From positions 248,001 through 312,000 of the forward strand of contig MKVQ01000005.1 in NCBI GenBank assembly GCA_001899635.1: 64,000 nt of DNA, read 5' to 3'. The position numbers and the translations under genes are program-made. Under the pieces are notes generated by a model, which saw only the letters and a program-made list of their open reading frames with translations, did no database searches and had not been told where the DNA came from. Positions 51,183 through 59,130 of this stretch are shown here, piece by piece. The stretch is from Myxococcales bacterium 68-20. Its GTDB lineage: Bacteria > Myxococcota_A > Polyangia > Polyangiales > Polyangiaceae. The first letter of the stretch is position 1; every line of letters begins with the position of its first letter.

Positions 51183-52427
51183 CTACGCTCCGTCCTTTCG
51201 CGCACCGCGCGCGTCGGGCAATCCGAGGACGCGCTTCGCGATGATGTCGAGCTGGATCTCGCTCGTGCCGCCTTCGATCGTGTTGCCGCGGGAGCGGAGC
51301 CAGTCGCGGGTCGCCTTCAGCTCCTCGGGGCCATAGCCGGCGGTCCCGGCGGCCGAGGGCTCGCTCTCCCAACCGAGCGCCTGCGGACCGAGGATCGCGC
51401 AATGGAGATCGCGGCGCCGCTGGTTCAGCTCCGTTCCGGCGAGCTTGAAGATCGACGACTCGTGCCCCGGCTTCTGCCCTGCCCGAGCGCCGTCCTTCGC
51501 CCGTTGCATCGTGAGGTCGAGGCACGCCTGATCGATCTCCAGCGCCGCGATGCGGTCGCGAACGAGCGGATCGGCGATCCTCCCACCGTCGTCGCCGAGG
51601 TGATCTCGCGCGGCAGCCACGAGCTTGTCGGTGTCGTCGCGCTCCTTGAAGACATCGCCGATCATCGTCCGCTCGTGCGCGAGGAGCGCGCGCGCGAGCG
51701 CCCAGCCCTGATTCTCCTGGCCGACGACGTTGGTCACCGGGACGCGCACGCCCGTGAGGAACGTCTCGCAGAACGGCGAGGCTCCGCTGATGAGGCGGAT
51801 CGGACGGACGGTCACCCCCGGCGTCGTCATGTCCATCAGCAGGAAGGTGATCCCATGCTGCTTCTTCGCCGCCGGATCCGTACGCACGAGGATGAACATC
51901 CAGTCGGCCTTCTCGGCATACGACGTCCAGATCTTCGATCCGTCGAGCACGTACACGTCGCCGTCGCGCACTGCCTTCGTCTGCAGGCTCGCGAGGTCGC
52001 TCCCCGCCCCCGGCTCCGAATATCCCTGGCACCAGCGGATCTCGCCGCGCACGATCGGCGGCAGGTGCTCGCTCCGCAGCGCCTCGGCCCCTTCCTGGAG
52101 GAGGAGCGGCCCGATCATCGACAGACCGAACCCGATCAGCGGCGGCCGGAGGCCGAGCGCGCTCATCTCCTCCGCGAGGACCTTCGCCTCGGCCTTCGAG
52201 AGGCCTCCGCCTCCGTAGGTGCGCGGCCAGGTCGGAGCCGTGAACCCACGCTCGACGTTCACGTCGAGCCAGCGCTGCACGTCCGGCGATCGCTTCTCTT
52301 TCTTGCCGCCCCAGCACGCCTCCTCGCCGGGCGCGAGCGGCGTACGCATCGACGGAGGCGCGTTTGCGAGCAACCACGCGCGCGTCTCTTCGCGGAACTT
52401 CTCGAGCCCGCTTCCACCACCCTGCAT
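51183..52427 (-). CDS. Acyl-CoA dehydrogenase, larger subunit of a pair
   Basis: A 414-aa ACAD. Recognisable parts: WPRTYGGGGLSKAEAKVLAEEM, WCQGYSEPGAGSDLASLQTKAVRDGDVYVLDGSKIWTS, which is the FAD/substrate signature, and GNTIEGGTSEIQLDIIAKRVLGLP at the C-terminus. It lies directly upstream of the smaller ACAD gene and probably forms an alpha2-beta2 enzyme with it. Such pairs often act on bulky CoA thioesters rather than straight chains (inference). Confidence 0.93.
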   Translation of the reverse strand: MQGGGSGLEKFREETRAWLLANAPPSMRTPLAPGEEACWGGKKEKRSPDVQRWLDVNVERGFTAPTWPRTYGGGGLSKAEAKVLAEEMSALGLRPPLIGFGLSMIGPLLLQEGAEALRSEHLPPIVRGEIRWCQGYSEPGAGSDLASLQTKAVRDGDVYVLDGSKIWTSYAEKADWMFILVRTDPAAKKQHGITFLLMDMTTPGVTVRPIRLISGASPFCETFLTGVRVPVTNVVGQENQGWALARALLAHERTMIGDVFKERDDTDKLVAAARDHLGDDGGRIADPLVRDRIAALEIDQACLDLTMQRAKDGARAGQKPGHESSIFKLAGTELNQRRRDLHCAILGPQALGWESEPSAAGTAGYGPEELKATRDWLRSRGNTIEGGTSEIQLDIIAKRVLGLPDARGARKDGA

Positions 52428-52464
52428 GGGCGGGAGCGTAGCTCGTCCGGCGCGCCGGTGCGCC

Positions 52465-52827
52465 TTAGTTGATGACGACGGAGCTCTTGTACATCCCCAT
52501 CCCGCACTGGAACGTGAGCTTCTGCTCCTTGTCCGTCGGGACCTCGATCGTCACAGCCTTGCCCTTCGGAAGGTCCTTCTTCACGTCGAGCTCGGGGAAG
52601 ACGACCTCGGTCGCGCACGTGTCGTCGGTCGTTCGCGTGAACACGAGACTCGCAGTCTCCCCCTTCTTGAAGGTCACCGAGCTCGGCTTGAAGCCGTTCT
52701 CGTCGGCGATGACCTGCACGGCGCCCGGCGGAAGCGGGCCATCGACGACGGCAACCTTGTCCTTGCACCCTACGGCGGTGAGGGCTGCGGTGGCGGTCAG
52801 CAGAAGGAGCTTGTGCCGGAGCATCAT
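52465..52827 (-). CDS. Cupredoxin-like lipoprotein
   Basis: A 120-aa lipoprotein with the lipobox AVGC (Cys ~21). The mature part is a single cupredoxin-like beta barrel: VQVIADENGFKPSSVTFKKGETASLVFTRT, CATEVVFPELDVKKDLPKG, LTFQCGMGMYKSSVVIN. A Cys in CATEVVF and the CGMGM near the end are the metal-site signature of this family, consistent with copper. The two Met starts at 52827 and 52824 are adjacent. Divergent from the dienelactone hydrolase gene. Confidence 0.88.
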   Translation of the reverse strand: MMLRHKLLLLTATAALTAVGCKDKVAVVDGPLPPGAVQVIADENGFKPSSVTFKKGETASLVFTRTTDDTCATEVVFPELDVKKDLPKGKAVTIEVPTDKEQKLTFQCGMGMYKSSVVIN

Positions 52828-52893
52828 GACGGACCGTTTTAACACCGAACGGAGCCGGTAGACAGCAGAGCCGTCGCCAGTATCCTCCCCGCC

Positions 52894-53574
52894 ATGACAA
52901 CGCGCGTGACCTTCAAGTCGAAGACAGGTTCGGACATCTCGGGTGAGCTCGCGACGCCCAGCGGCTCGGACAAGGCCCCCGCGGTCGTCCTCATCCAGGA
53001 ATGGTGGGGCGTGAACGATCACATCCGTGATCTCGCCGACCGCCTTGCCGCCGAGGGCTTCCTCGTCGTCGCCCCCGACCTCTATCACGGCAAGTCGACC
53101 AAGGACCCCGCCGAGGCCGGCAAGCTCATGTCGGAGCTCGATGCCGGCGCCGCGGTCGACGACATCGCCGGCGCCGTCGCCTACCTGAAAGAGCACCCGC
53201 GCGGGAACGGCAAGGTCGGCGTGATCGGCTTCTGCATGGGCGGCGCGCTCTCGTTCGCATCCGCATGCCACGTCGACGGGCTCTCCGCCGTCGTTCCGTT
53301 CTACGGGATCCCGCCGGCGGAGAAGGTCGACTATTCCAAGGTCACCGCACCGATCCTCGCGCACGTCGCGAAGCGGGACGAATGGGTGACGGTCCCGAAG
53401 GCGCAGGAGATCAAGAAGCAGCTCGACGACCGCGGGCACCCGATGCAGCTCGAGATCTACGACGCCGACCACGCGTTCATGAACGACACCCGGCCCGAGG
53501 TCTACGACAAGGCCAACGCGAAGCTCGCCTGGGACCGCACGGTCGCGTTCCTCAAGAAGCATCTCGCCGCCTGA
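52894..53574 (+). CDS. Dienelactone-hydrolase-family alpha/beta hydrolase
   Basis: A 226-aa hydrolase with the DLH triad: C114 in GFCMGG, D162 in AKRDEW and H193 in DADHAF. QEWWGVNDHIRDLADRLAAEGFLVVAPDLYHG is typical for the family. In classic DLH the nucleophile is Cys as here, and it opens dienelactones in aromatic degradation; other members have different substrates, so this role is not proven. It is monocistronic, divergent from the cupredoxin gene. Confidence 0.92.
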   Translation: MTTRVTFKSKTGSDISGELATPSGSDKAPAVVLIQEWWGVNDHIRDLADRLAAEGFLVVAPDLYHGKSTKDPAEAGKLMSELDAGAAVDDIAGAVAYLKEHPRGNGKVGVIGFCMGGALSFASACHVDGLSAVVPFYGIPPAEKVDYSKVTAPILAHVAKRDEWVTVPKAQEIKKQLDDRGHPMQLEIYDADHAFMNDTRPEVYDKANAKLAWDRTVAFLKKHLAA

Positions 53575-53713
53575 GCACGACGCGGCCGCACGCGTGAGCT
53601 CGAGCCACGCAAGCGACCAACCGAGCGCCGGCGCATCGATTCGCGCGCCGGCGCCGTAGCGAGCTCGGGCGGTGCTTGGCGGACGCGACCTCCGCCGCGT
53701 CCGCTCGAGTCAT

Positions 53714-53772
53714 GAGCTCGAGCCGCGCGAGCGTGGGCTCAGGTCGTGAGCTCGAGCCGCGCGAGCGTGGGC
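53714..53772. repeat. 34-bp direct repeat at the 3' end of the GpsA-like gene
   Basis: GAGCTCGAGCCGCGCGAGCG and the bases around it occur at 53714 and again at 53748, a tandem duplication of 25 identical bases with 34-base spacing. The second copy covers the stop end of the GpsA-like gene; the first lies just past it, so the last codons (LARLEL) are duplicated behind the stop. Confidence 0.85.
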
Positions 53773-54740
53773 GCGACCTCGGCGCCCTCCCAGACGATCT
53801 GGTGGAGCGCGGCCAGGAACGGCAAATCGCCGACCTCGCGCTCCTTCGCCCAGCGCCACGCGGACGCGATCGCCGGGTAGCCCTCGGTGAGCTCCCCGGT
53901 CGCGAGCATCTCGGCGGCGACCGTCTTGGCGGGCTTGCCCTTCCCCACCCGCTCGCCGAAGGCACGGTTGCGTCCCGCCGCGGCGGTCACGTGGAGATCG
54001 CCGACCCCCGCCGGCCCGTACGCGCTCTCCATGCGGCCGCCGCCAGCAGCGACGAGCTTCACCATCTCGACCACCGCCTGCTGGAAGCACGCCGCCCGAG
54101 CGTTGTGACAATCGGCGCCGACGAGCCCGTCCCAGAGCCCGAGCCCCGTCGCGTACGCGTTCTTCATCGCCGACGAGATCTCGGCGCCGGCAATGTCGTC
54201 GCTCACGGTGACGCGGAGATGGTCGCCGCCGACGGCCTCGGCACATGCCCGCGCGTTCGCGACGTCGGCTGAAGCGAAGTGCATCCAGGTGAGGACGCGG
54301 CGCGCGACCTCGATCGCCTTCGCCGGCCCTGCCGCGTGGACGTACCTCAGCGGACGGCCCGCGATCTCGGACGCGATCACGTCGACCCGCTCCATCTTCC
54401 CGCTCCTGCCGGGGAGGAAGCCCTTCGTGACGCTCAGGATCGGCACGTCGGGGAGATGGGCGGCGGCCTTCGTCAGGACCGGAACGAGGCCGTCGGAGCT
54501 CACGCCGTGCACGACGAGCTCCGCGCCCTCGAGCGCCTCCGCGAGCTTCTCCGAACGCAACGGCTTCACGCGCGCGTCGAGCGTCTTCTTCAGCCGCGGG
54601 TGGTCCTTGCGCTGTTCGACCGCCTCGACGAGCGCATCGTCCAGCCACGTCCCCCAGAGCCGGACGTCATGGCCGCGCATCGCGCAGACCTCGGCCATCG
54701 CGCTTCCCATGTATCCTGCCCCCAGTACGGTCACACGCAT
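53739..54740 (-). CDS. gpsA: Glycerol-3-phosphate dehydrogenase GpsA-like
   Basis: NAD(P)-dependent enzyme that makes glycerol-3-phosphate for phospholipids. The 333-aa protein has the Rossmann motif TVLGAGYMGSAMAEV, the TKGF segment and AGAEISSAMKNAYATGLGLWDGL, which holds the conserved lysine. The C-terminal part with GVGDLHVTAAAGRNRAFGERVGKG matches the helical domain. Some residues differ from standard GpsA (HAAGPAKAIEV for the SGPSFA-type loop), so it may be a variant. Last of a minus-strand run (beta-CASP RNase, slipin, hypothetical). Confidence 0.85.
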   Translation of the reverse strand: MRVTVLGAGYMGSAMAEVCAMRGHDVRLWGTWLDDALVEAVEQRKDHPRLKKTLDARVKPLRSEKLAEALEGAELVVHGVSSDGLVPVLTKAAAHLPDVPILSVTKGFLPGRSGKMERVDVIASEIAGRPLRYVHAAGPAKAIEVARRVLTWMHFASADVANARACAEAVGGDHLRVTVSDDIAGAEISSAMKNAYATGLGLWDGLVGADCHNARAACFQQAVVEMVKLVAAGGGRMESAYGPAGVGDLHVTAAAGRNRAFGERVGKGKPAKTVAAEMLATGELTEGYPAIASAWRWAKEREVGDLPFLAALHQIVWEGAEVAPTLARLELTT

Positions 54741-54842
54741 CGCTTTCGACCTCGCTCGCGGCGCACTCTAGATCAGCTCCGGCCCGTTGCCGATCCGTCC
54801 ACGGCAGCACCCGGCGCGAGCGCTCGCGAACGAGCTCGACCG

Positions 54843-55190
54843 TCAGACACGCCCCCGGTAGGGCGTCGACCTCGCCGGCAGCATCGCGCGCGCCAGGATC
54901 TTGAGCTCCGCGAGGGCATTGCCGGAGACCTTCGCAACGGCGGACGCGACCGCCGCCGTCAGCGCGTCGACGGCGAACGGGGCCTCGCTCACGCGCGCAT
55001 GAAGGTCAGGCTCGAGCCAGAGCACGACGAGGTGGCCGCGCACCATCCCCATCGTCCCCGTCCAGGCGAGCACGTCCGGCTCGACCTCGGTGACGCCGTT
55101 CTCGAGCGCCTCGCGGGCGAGCGGCGTCGAGAGTGGCCCGAGCCGCTCGAGCGCGAGGAGGCGCAGGCCCTCGTCTTCACCGCGCCTCAT
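54843..55190 (-). CDS. Small hypothetical protein between slipin and gpsA
   Basis: A 115-aa ORF of mixed alpha/beta content: GVTEVEPDVLAWTGTMGMVRGHLVVLWLEPDLHARVSEAPFAVDALTAAVASAVAKVSGNALAELKILARAMLP. No signal or membrane segment and no recognised family. Position between two same-strand genes (51 bases after slipin, 102 before gpsA) and regular coding composition support it. Confidence 0.65.
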   Translation of the reverse strand: MRRGEDEGLRLLALERLGPLSTPLAREALENGVTEVEPDVLAWTGTMGMVRGHLVVLWLEPDLHARVSEAPFAVDALTAAVASAVAKVSGNALAELKILARAMLPARSTPYRGRV

Positions 55191-55241
55191 CGCTCACTCC
55201 GTACCAGGCACCGCGATGCGCACCGGACGGCGCGAACGACC

Positions 55242-56111
55242 TCAGCGACGCATCCCGCGGGCATGCTGCACCGGTGCGAGCTCGTCCTCCACGTCGCGTT
55301 CCTCGACCTGACCGCCGCGCTGATCCGCCACCCGCACGCTCCCACCGAGCGCCGCCGCGACGGCCGCCGCCTGGGTCTCGCTGGCCTGCGGCTTCGCGAG
55401 GTCGAAGATCACCTTGCTCGTCCCACCCGAGAGGTTCTGCAGCGCCTCGAGCCGGCGGAGCTCCATCGCGCCCGGCGACTCGTGGAGGATCCGGGCGGCC
55501 TCGGCGAAGTTCTTGGCGCTCTCGAGGTCCGCCTGGCTCTTGATGACCACGTATTGCCGGTCACGCTCGGCGATCGCCTTCTTGGCGATCACCTCCTGCA
55601 TCTGCGGCGGGAGCTGGATGTCCTGGAGCGCGATGAGCTCGACGTGAAGCCCCCACTGCGCGACGAACTGCTCGACCGCCGCGCGCACCTTGGCCGCGAT
55701 CTCTTCCCGGTGCGCCAGGAGCTGATCGAGGGTCGTCTCGCCGACCACGTCTCGAAGGACCACCTTCGCCCGGTCCCGCACCGCGTGCTCGTAGTCCTGC
55801 ACGTTGAGCGTCGCCTTCTCCGCGTCGACAACCTTGTAATAAATGACCGCGTCAATCCACGCGGTCACGTTGTCGGCGGTGATGACCGCTTGCTGAGGCA
55901 GGTCGCGGTTTCGGACGCGCATGTCGATGCGCACCATCCGCTGGAAGCCGGGCATCACGAAGTTGAGGCCGGGTCCGCCCCGCCCCGCGAACTTGCCGAG
56001 CGTGAACTTCAGCACCGTCTCCCATTGGTTCACCTGGCGGAGGCCGCCGAACAACACGGCGGCGGCGCCGAACACCGCGACAGCAAGCCCAAGGGTGGAG
56101 GCCGGGTCCAT
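55242..56111 (-). CDS. Slipin / SPFH-domain membrane protein
   Basis: A 289-aa stomatin-like protein from MDPASTLGLAV (56111): N-terminal membrane segment, then an SPFH/band-7 domain (RGGPGLNFVMPGFQRMVRIDMRVRNRDLPQQAVITADNVTAWIDAVIYYKVVD) and a coiled-coil helix (EVIAKKAIAERDRQYVVIKSQADLESAKNFAEAARIL). SPFH proteins form membrane microdomains and often partner with an NfeD protease, which is not in this window. It is 65 bases downstream of the beta-CASP gene. Confidence 0.92.
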   Translation of the reverse strand: MDPASTLGLAVAVFGAAAVLFGGLRQVNQWETVLKFTLGKFAGRGGPGLNFVMPGFQRMVRIDMRVRNRDLPQQAVITADNVTAWIDAVIYYKVVDAEKATLNVQDYEHAVRDRAKVVLRDVVGETTLDQLLAHREEIAAKVRAAVEQFVAQWGLHVELIALQDIQLPPQMQEVIAKKAIAERDRQYVVIKSQADLESAKNFAEAARILHESPGAMELRRLEALQNLSGGTSKVIFDLAKPQASETQAAAVAAALGGSVRVADQRGGQVEERDVEDELAPVQHARGMRR

Positions 56112-56176
56112 ACGCCGCATGGTAAGGCGCCCTTCTCCGAGCGCCACGATCAAAGCACGAGCGCCCGGCCTGTGCG

Positions 56177-57520
56177 TCAGTCAGCGCGTCGCGAGGCCCA
56201 CGCCGCGAACGAGGTCTGCGCCTCGACATCACCGTGATGCAAGGCGACGCGGCGGACACCCGGGATGCTCGCGAGCCAAGCGCGCAGCTCCTTCCGATCC
56301 GCGTGCGCCGAGAGGCCTCGGAGCGTGGCGACTCGCGCGCGCACGAGCACCTCTTCGCCGTCGACGCGGACCTTTCCGCCGCGCTTCGCCGCCTCTTGGA
56401 TCCTCCGGCCGGGCGTCCCTTCCGCTTGATAGCCGACGAACAGGACCGTCGTATTCGGGCTCGGCAGCCCTTCGCGGAGATGACCGAGGATGCGCCCGCC
56501 GGTGCACATGCCCGAGCCGGCGATGATCACCATCGGCCCCTCGACGTCGTGGAGCTTTCGCGAGTCACGGCCGCGCTCCACCGCGAAGAGGTCCGCGAAA
56601 TCGAGCGGATCATCGCCGCGCGCGAGCTTGGCGAGCGACTCCTTGTCGTAGAGGCGCCGGAACCGCTTGTACGTCTTCGTCACCGCGAGGCCCATCGGGG
56701 TGTCGATCATCACGGGCACCTCCGGGATGCGCCGCGCTTCCACGAGCGAGTCGAGGAAGTAGAGCAACGTCTGCGTTCGGCCGATGGCGAAGGCCGGGAC
56801 GAGCACCTTCGCCTTCCTCGCGATCGCGTCCTTCAGGATCGCCTCGAGCTCGCGCTCGATGTCATCGTGCGTGTGCGCGTGCTCCCGCGAGCCGTAGGTC
56901 GACTCCATGACGACGACGTCGACGGCGCGCCCCCGTGCCCACTCCGTGTTGGGATCGCGAAGGATGGGGCTGTCGGGGCGGCCGAGGTCGCCGGAGACGA
57001 TGACGCGGCTCGCAGCGCTGGCGATCTCGGCGCTCGCGGATCCGAGGATGTGCCCGGCCTCGTGAAGCGTGAGGTCGAGGCCGAGGACGGAGGCCCGCTC
57101 GCCGTACGGCACCGGGCGGGAGAGCTGACGAAACCGCGCGAGGAACCGTTCGATCTCGTTGTCGCGGAGGCCCTGCATGCCGAGGCTGTCCTCGAGCGAG
57201 AGCTTGGCGATCTCGAGCGTCGCCTGCGTGCCGTAGATCGGCCCATCCCATCCGCCCTCGAGCAACGTCGGCACATGGCCGATGTGGTCGAGATGGCCGT
57301 GCGTCAGGACGAGCGCCTCGGCGTCGCGCGCGGCCTCAGGGAAGGCCATCTCCTCACGTCCCTGGGCCACGCCGCAGTCGACGAGGAGCCGCCTCCCGCC
57401 GGAGTCGACGCGGGTCATTGCTCCCGTGACCTGACGGACGGCGCCGAGGAGCCGAACCTCGCCGTCCGGAAGCGGATGCACCTCGGTGACGGGGACGATC
57501 TCGGGCACGCTCGACGTCAT
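56177..57520 (-). CDS. Beta-CASP metallo-beta-lactamase RNA hydrolase
   Basis: A 447-aa metallo-beta-lactamase/beta-CASP nuclease. Motif II is HGHLDHIGH (H74, H76, D78, H79); ASAEIASAASRVIVSGDLGRPDSPIL carries further ligands; MESTYGSREH is the motif in the CPSF73/YSH1-like group; the C-terminal RMMBL-like region is VATLRGLSAHADRKELRAWL. These enzymes process RNA endo- or exonucleolytically. Start at MTSSVPEIVP (57520), as the longer frame has no support. Probably first of the slipin-gpsA run. Confidence 0.92.
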   Translation of the reverse strand: MTSSVPEIVPVTEVHPLPDGEVRLLGAVRQVTGAMTRVDSGGRRLLVDCGVAQGREEMAFPEAARDAEALVLTHGHLDHIGHVPTLLEGGWDGPIYGTQATLEIAKLSLEDSLGMQGLRDNEIERFLARFRQLSRPVPYGERASVLGLDLTLHEAGHILGSASAEIASAASRVIVSGDLGRPDSPILRDPNTEWARGRAVDVVVMESTYGSREHAHTHDDIERELEAILKDAIARKAKVLVPAFAIGRTQTLLYFLDSLVEARRIPEVPVMIDTPMGLAVTKTYKRFRRLYDKESLAKLARGDDPLDFADLFAVERGRDSRKLHDVEGPMVIIAGSGMCTGGRILGHLREGLPSPNTTVLFVGYQAEGTPGRRIQEAAKRGGKVRVDGEEVLVRARVATLRGLSAHADRKELRAWLASIPGVRRVALHHGDVEAQTSFAAWASRRAD

Positions 57521-57791
57521 CGCCGCGAGCTTAGAGCAGCCCTCCGTCGGTTCGGTCGCAAACCGACCGGCCCTCCAGCCCATCCGCCCGAGCCCCTCGA
57601 CCCGTGGCGGCGCTCAGCCGGACCAGGGACGATGAGCTCTCGCGGGTGACCGCTCGAACGTCGATGACGTCCGGTCCGTCGCTGGGGCAGGAGTCGGGAT
57701 TGACCCCAACGACTACTGCGCCCAGCTCGTAGCTCGAGCTCGTAGGAGCGCCGATCGAATGAAGGACCGTCGCGCTCTATGTTCCGCGAGT

Positions 57792-57815
57792 GGCCTTCGC
57801 GCTATCGCGAAGGCC
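57792..57815. terminator. Hairpin 1 of a tandem pair 3' of tRNA-Pro
   Basis: GGCCTTCGCG pairs with CGCGAAGGCC around CTAT. It lies downstream of the minus-strand tRNA gene, where a terminator or processing signal is expected; the same stem occurs again 33 bases nearer the tRNA. Confidence 0.65.
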
Positions 57816-57824
57816 CTTCGGTGT

Positions 57825-57848
57825 GGCCTTCGCGCTGTCGCGAAGGCC
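57825..57848. terminator. Hairpin 2 of a tandem pair 3' of tRNA-Pro
   Basis: The same stem GGCCTTCGCG/CGCGAAGGCC with loop CTGT. The two units duplicate each other apart from one loop base. It ends only 5 bases from the tRNA 3' end. Confidence 0.65.
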
Positions 57849-57853
57849 TTTAG

Positions 57854-57927
57854 TCGGGGCGAGAGGATTTGAACCTCCGACTCCCTGGTCCCGAACCAGG
57901 TGCGCTACCAGGCTGCGCTACGCCCCG
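57854..57927 (-). tRNA. tRNA-Pro (anticodon CGG)
   Basis: On the minus strand CGGGGCGTAGCGCAGCCTGG starts the molecule. Acceptor stem CGGGGCG/CGCCCCG, D arm with GCGCAGCCTGGTAGCGC, anticodon stem CCTGG/CCAGG around TTCGGGA, giving anticodon CGG for Pro. T arm is GGAGGTTCAAATCCTCT, discriminator A. CCA is not encoded (CTA follows), so it is added later. All arms pair correctly. Confidence 0.95.
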
Positions 57928-58273
57928 AGGGCTCGCCGTCACTCGTTGCTGAGTGATGCCGAGGGGCAGCTAGATAGGGCGTCCGCGGCACCCTCGTCAA
58001 CGTGATTCGACGCACATTTTCATTTTAGTCTCGGCGGAATGGTCCAACTATATAGAACTCCTACCTTTTTCCAGTCATCCGTGACATCCGCCCTTCACTC
58101 CCAGCGGATCTCTGTCAAGCTACACTGTAACGGCGGAACGCACTTCGGGGTTCGGACCTCCCGGCTCGAACCGAGAAGCGCACACCACCGCCGCTCTCTC
58201 CCTTCCTTTGCCCGTCCTCACATCAACGGTCCGGGCCCGCCGTGAACCTTCAGTACGCCTCAACGGAGATGCG
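57928..58273. other. Intergenic region between tRNA-Pro and the receiver-XRE gene
   Basis: About 345 bases, with an AT-rich patch near 58010-58130 that is unusual for this genome. The tRNA promoter is at 57971-58000. The promoter of the rightward receiver-XRE gene should also lie here but I cannot place it. Confidence 0.5.
57971..58000 (-). promoter_or_regulatory. Sigma70-type promoter of tRNA-Pro
   Basis: On the minus strand TTGACG (57995-58000), an 18-base spacer and TATCTA (57971-57976) are close to the consensus -35 and -10. The expected start of transcription is about 37 bases before the tRNA 5' end. Confidence 0.7.
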
Positions 58274-58897
58274 ATGACCGCACAGCCTTCCGAGCTCCAA
58301 CTCCCCGCCGTCAAGATCCTGATCGTCGACGACGATCGCGCCATCTGCGAGTACATGCAGACGCTGCTCGAGCGCGATGGATACGCCGTCAAGACGATGA
58401 GCGATCCGACGACGATCGAGGAGGAGGTGAAGAGCGGCGGCTATCACCTCATCATCCTCGACCTGATGATGCCGAAGATGGACGGCATCGAGGCGCTGAA
58501 GAAGATCCGCAAGATCGACAGCGACGTCGCCGTCGTCATCTTCACCGGCTATCCGAACCTCGAGACCGCCGTCGCGTCGATGAAGCTCGACGCCGTCGAC
58601 TACATCAAGAAGCCCTTCAACGTGGATGAGTTCCGCGAGGTGCTCGACCGCGTGATGCGGAAGAAGGGGCTCGCGCGCACCCCGGAGGAGAAGCTCCACA
58701 AGGTCATCGGGGACACGATCCGCAACCTCCGGAAGGAGAAGGATCTCACCCTCAAGCAGATGTCCCGCCGTACCAACCTGAGCGTCTCGCTCCTCTCCCA
58801 GATCGAGCGCGCCGAATCGAGCGCATCGATCTCGTCGCTGTACAAGATCGCGACGGCCCTCGAGTCGCGCATCCAGGACCTGTTCGGCGAGTACTGA
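58274..58897 (+). CDS. Response regulator with XRE-type DNA-binding output
   Basis: A 207-aa regulator from ATG 58274, preceded by GGAG. Receiver domain ~13-135: acidic pair VDDDRAI, phospho-acceptor D63 (IILDLMMPKMDG), Thr in FTG and Lys in KKPF are all present. The output is a cI/XRE helix-turn-helix (IGDTIRNLRKEKDLTLKQMSRRTNLSVSLLSQIERAESSASISSLYKIATAL), where most response regulators carry OmpR, NarL or Fis modules. No kinase is adjacent. A hairpin terminator follows. Confidence 0.93.
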   Translation: MTAQPSELQLPAVKILIVDDDRAICEYMQTLLERDGYAVKTMSDPTTIEEEVKSGGYHLIILDLMMPKMDGIEALKKIRKIDSDVAVVIFTGYPNLETAVASMKLDAVDYIKKPFNVDEFREVLDRVMRKKGLARTPEEKLHKVIGDTIRNLRKEKDLTLKQMSRRTNLSVSLLSQIERAESSASISSLYKIATALESRIQDLFGEY

Positions 58898-58953
58898 CGC
58901 CTCCGAACGATCGGACGCGCCGCGCGCGCCAGCCGACGTCGACGTCACCCGAA

Positions 58954-58983
58954 GAAGAGCGAAGGCCGCCACCTTCGCTCTTC
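58954..58983 (+). terminator. Rho-independent-type terminator of the receiver-XRE gene
   Basis: GAAGAGCGAAGG pairs with CCTTCGCTCTTC around CCGCCA, a 12-bp perfect stem, followed by GTCATTTCT. It starts 56 bases after the stop codon. Confidence 0.85.
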
Positions 58984-59130
58984 GTCATTTCTGCTTCGCG
59001 CTCGGCGCTCGACGCGGCCTCGCACTGCGCTGCCGCGCGAGAACCGGCCCCGTGCCGCGGATCATCCGCGTCTCCGAAGGGGTGGGGCTCGAGGTTCCAA
59101 GCCCAGCCGTCGTGATAGCCTCGGCCCGCC

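Larger units (their letters stand above)
57521..57853. other. Intergenic region between the beta-CASP gene and tRNA-Pro
   Basis: About 330 bases. The right end holds two tandem hairpins on the 3' side of the tRNA. The rest shows nothing I can support. Confidence 0.5.

Noticed and set aside
48673-52377. Upper part of the 1347-aa minus-strand ORF
   Set aside because: Only the last 112 codons are a gene (the [2Fe-2S] protein). The rest is an Arg/Gly-rich shadow across the plus-strand lipoprotein and the two acyl-CoA dehydrogenases, which are in another minus frame.
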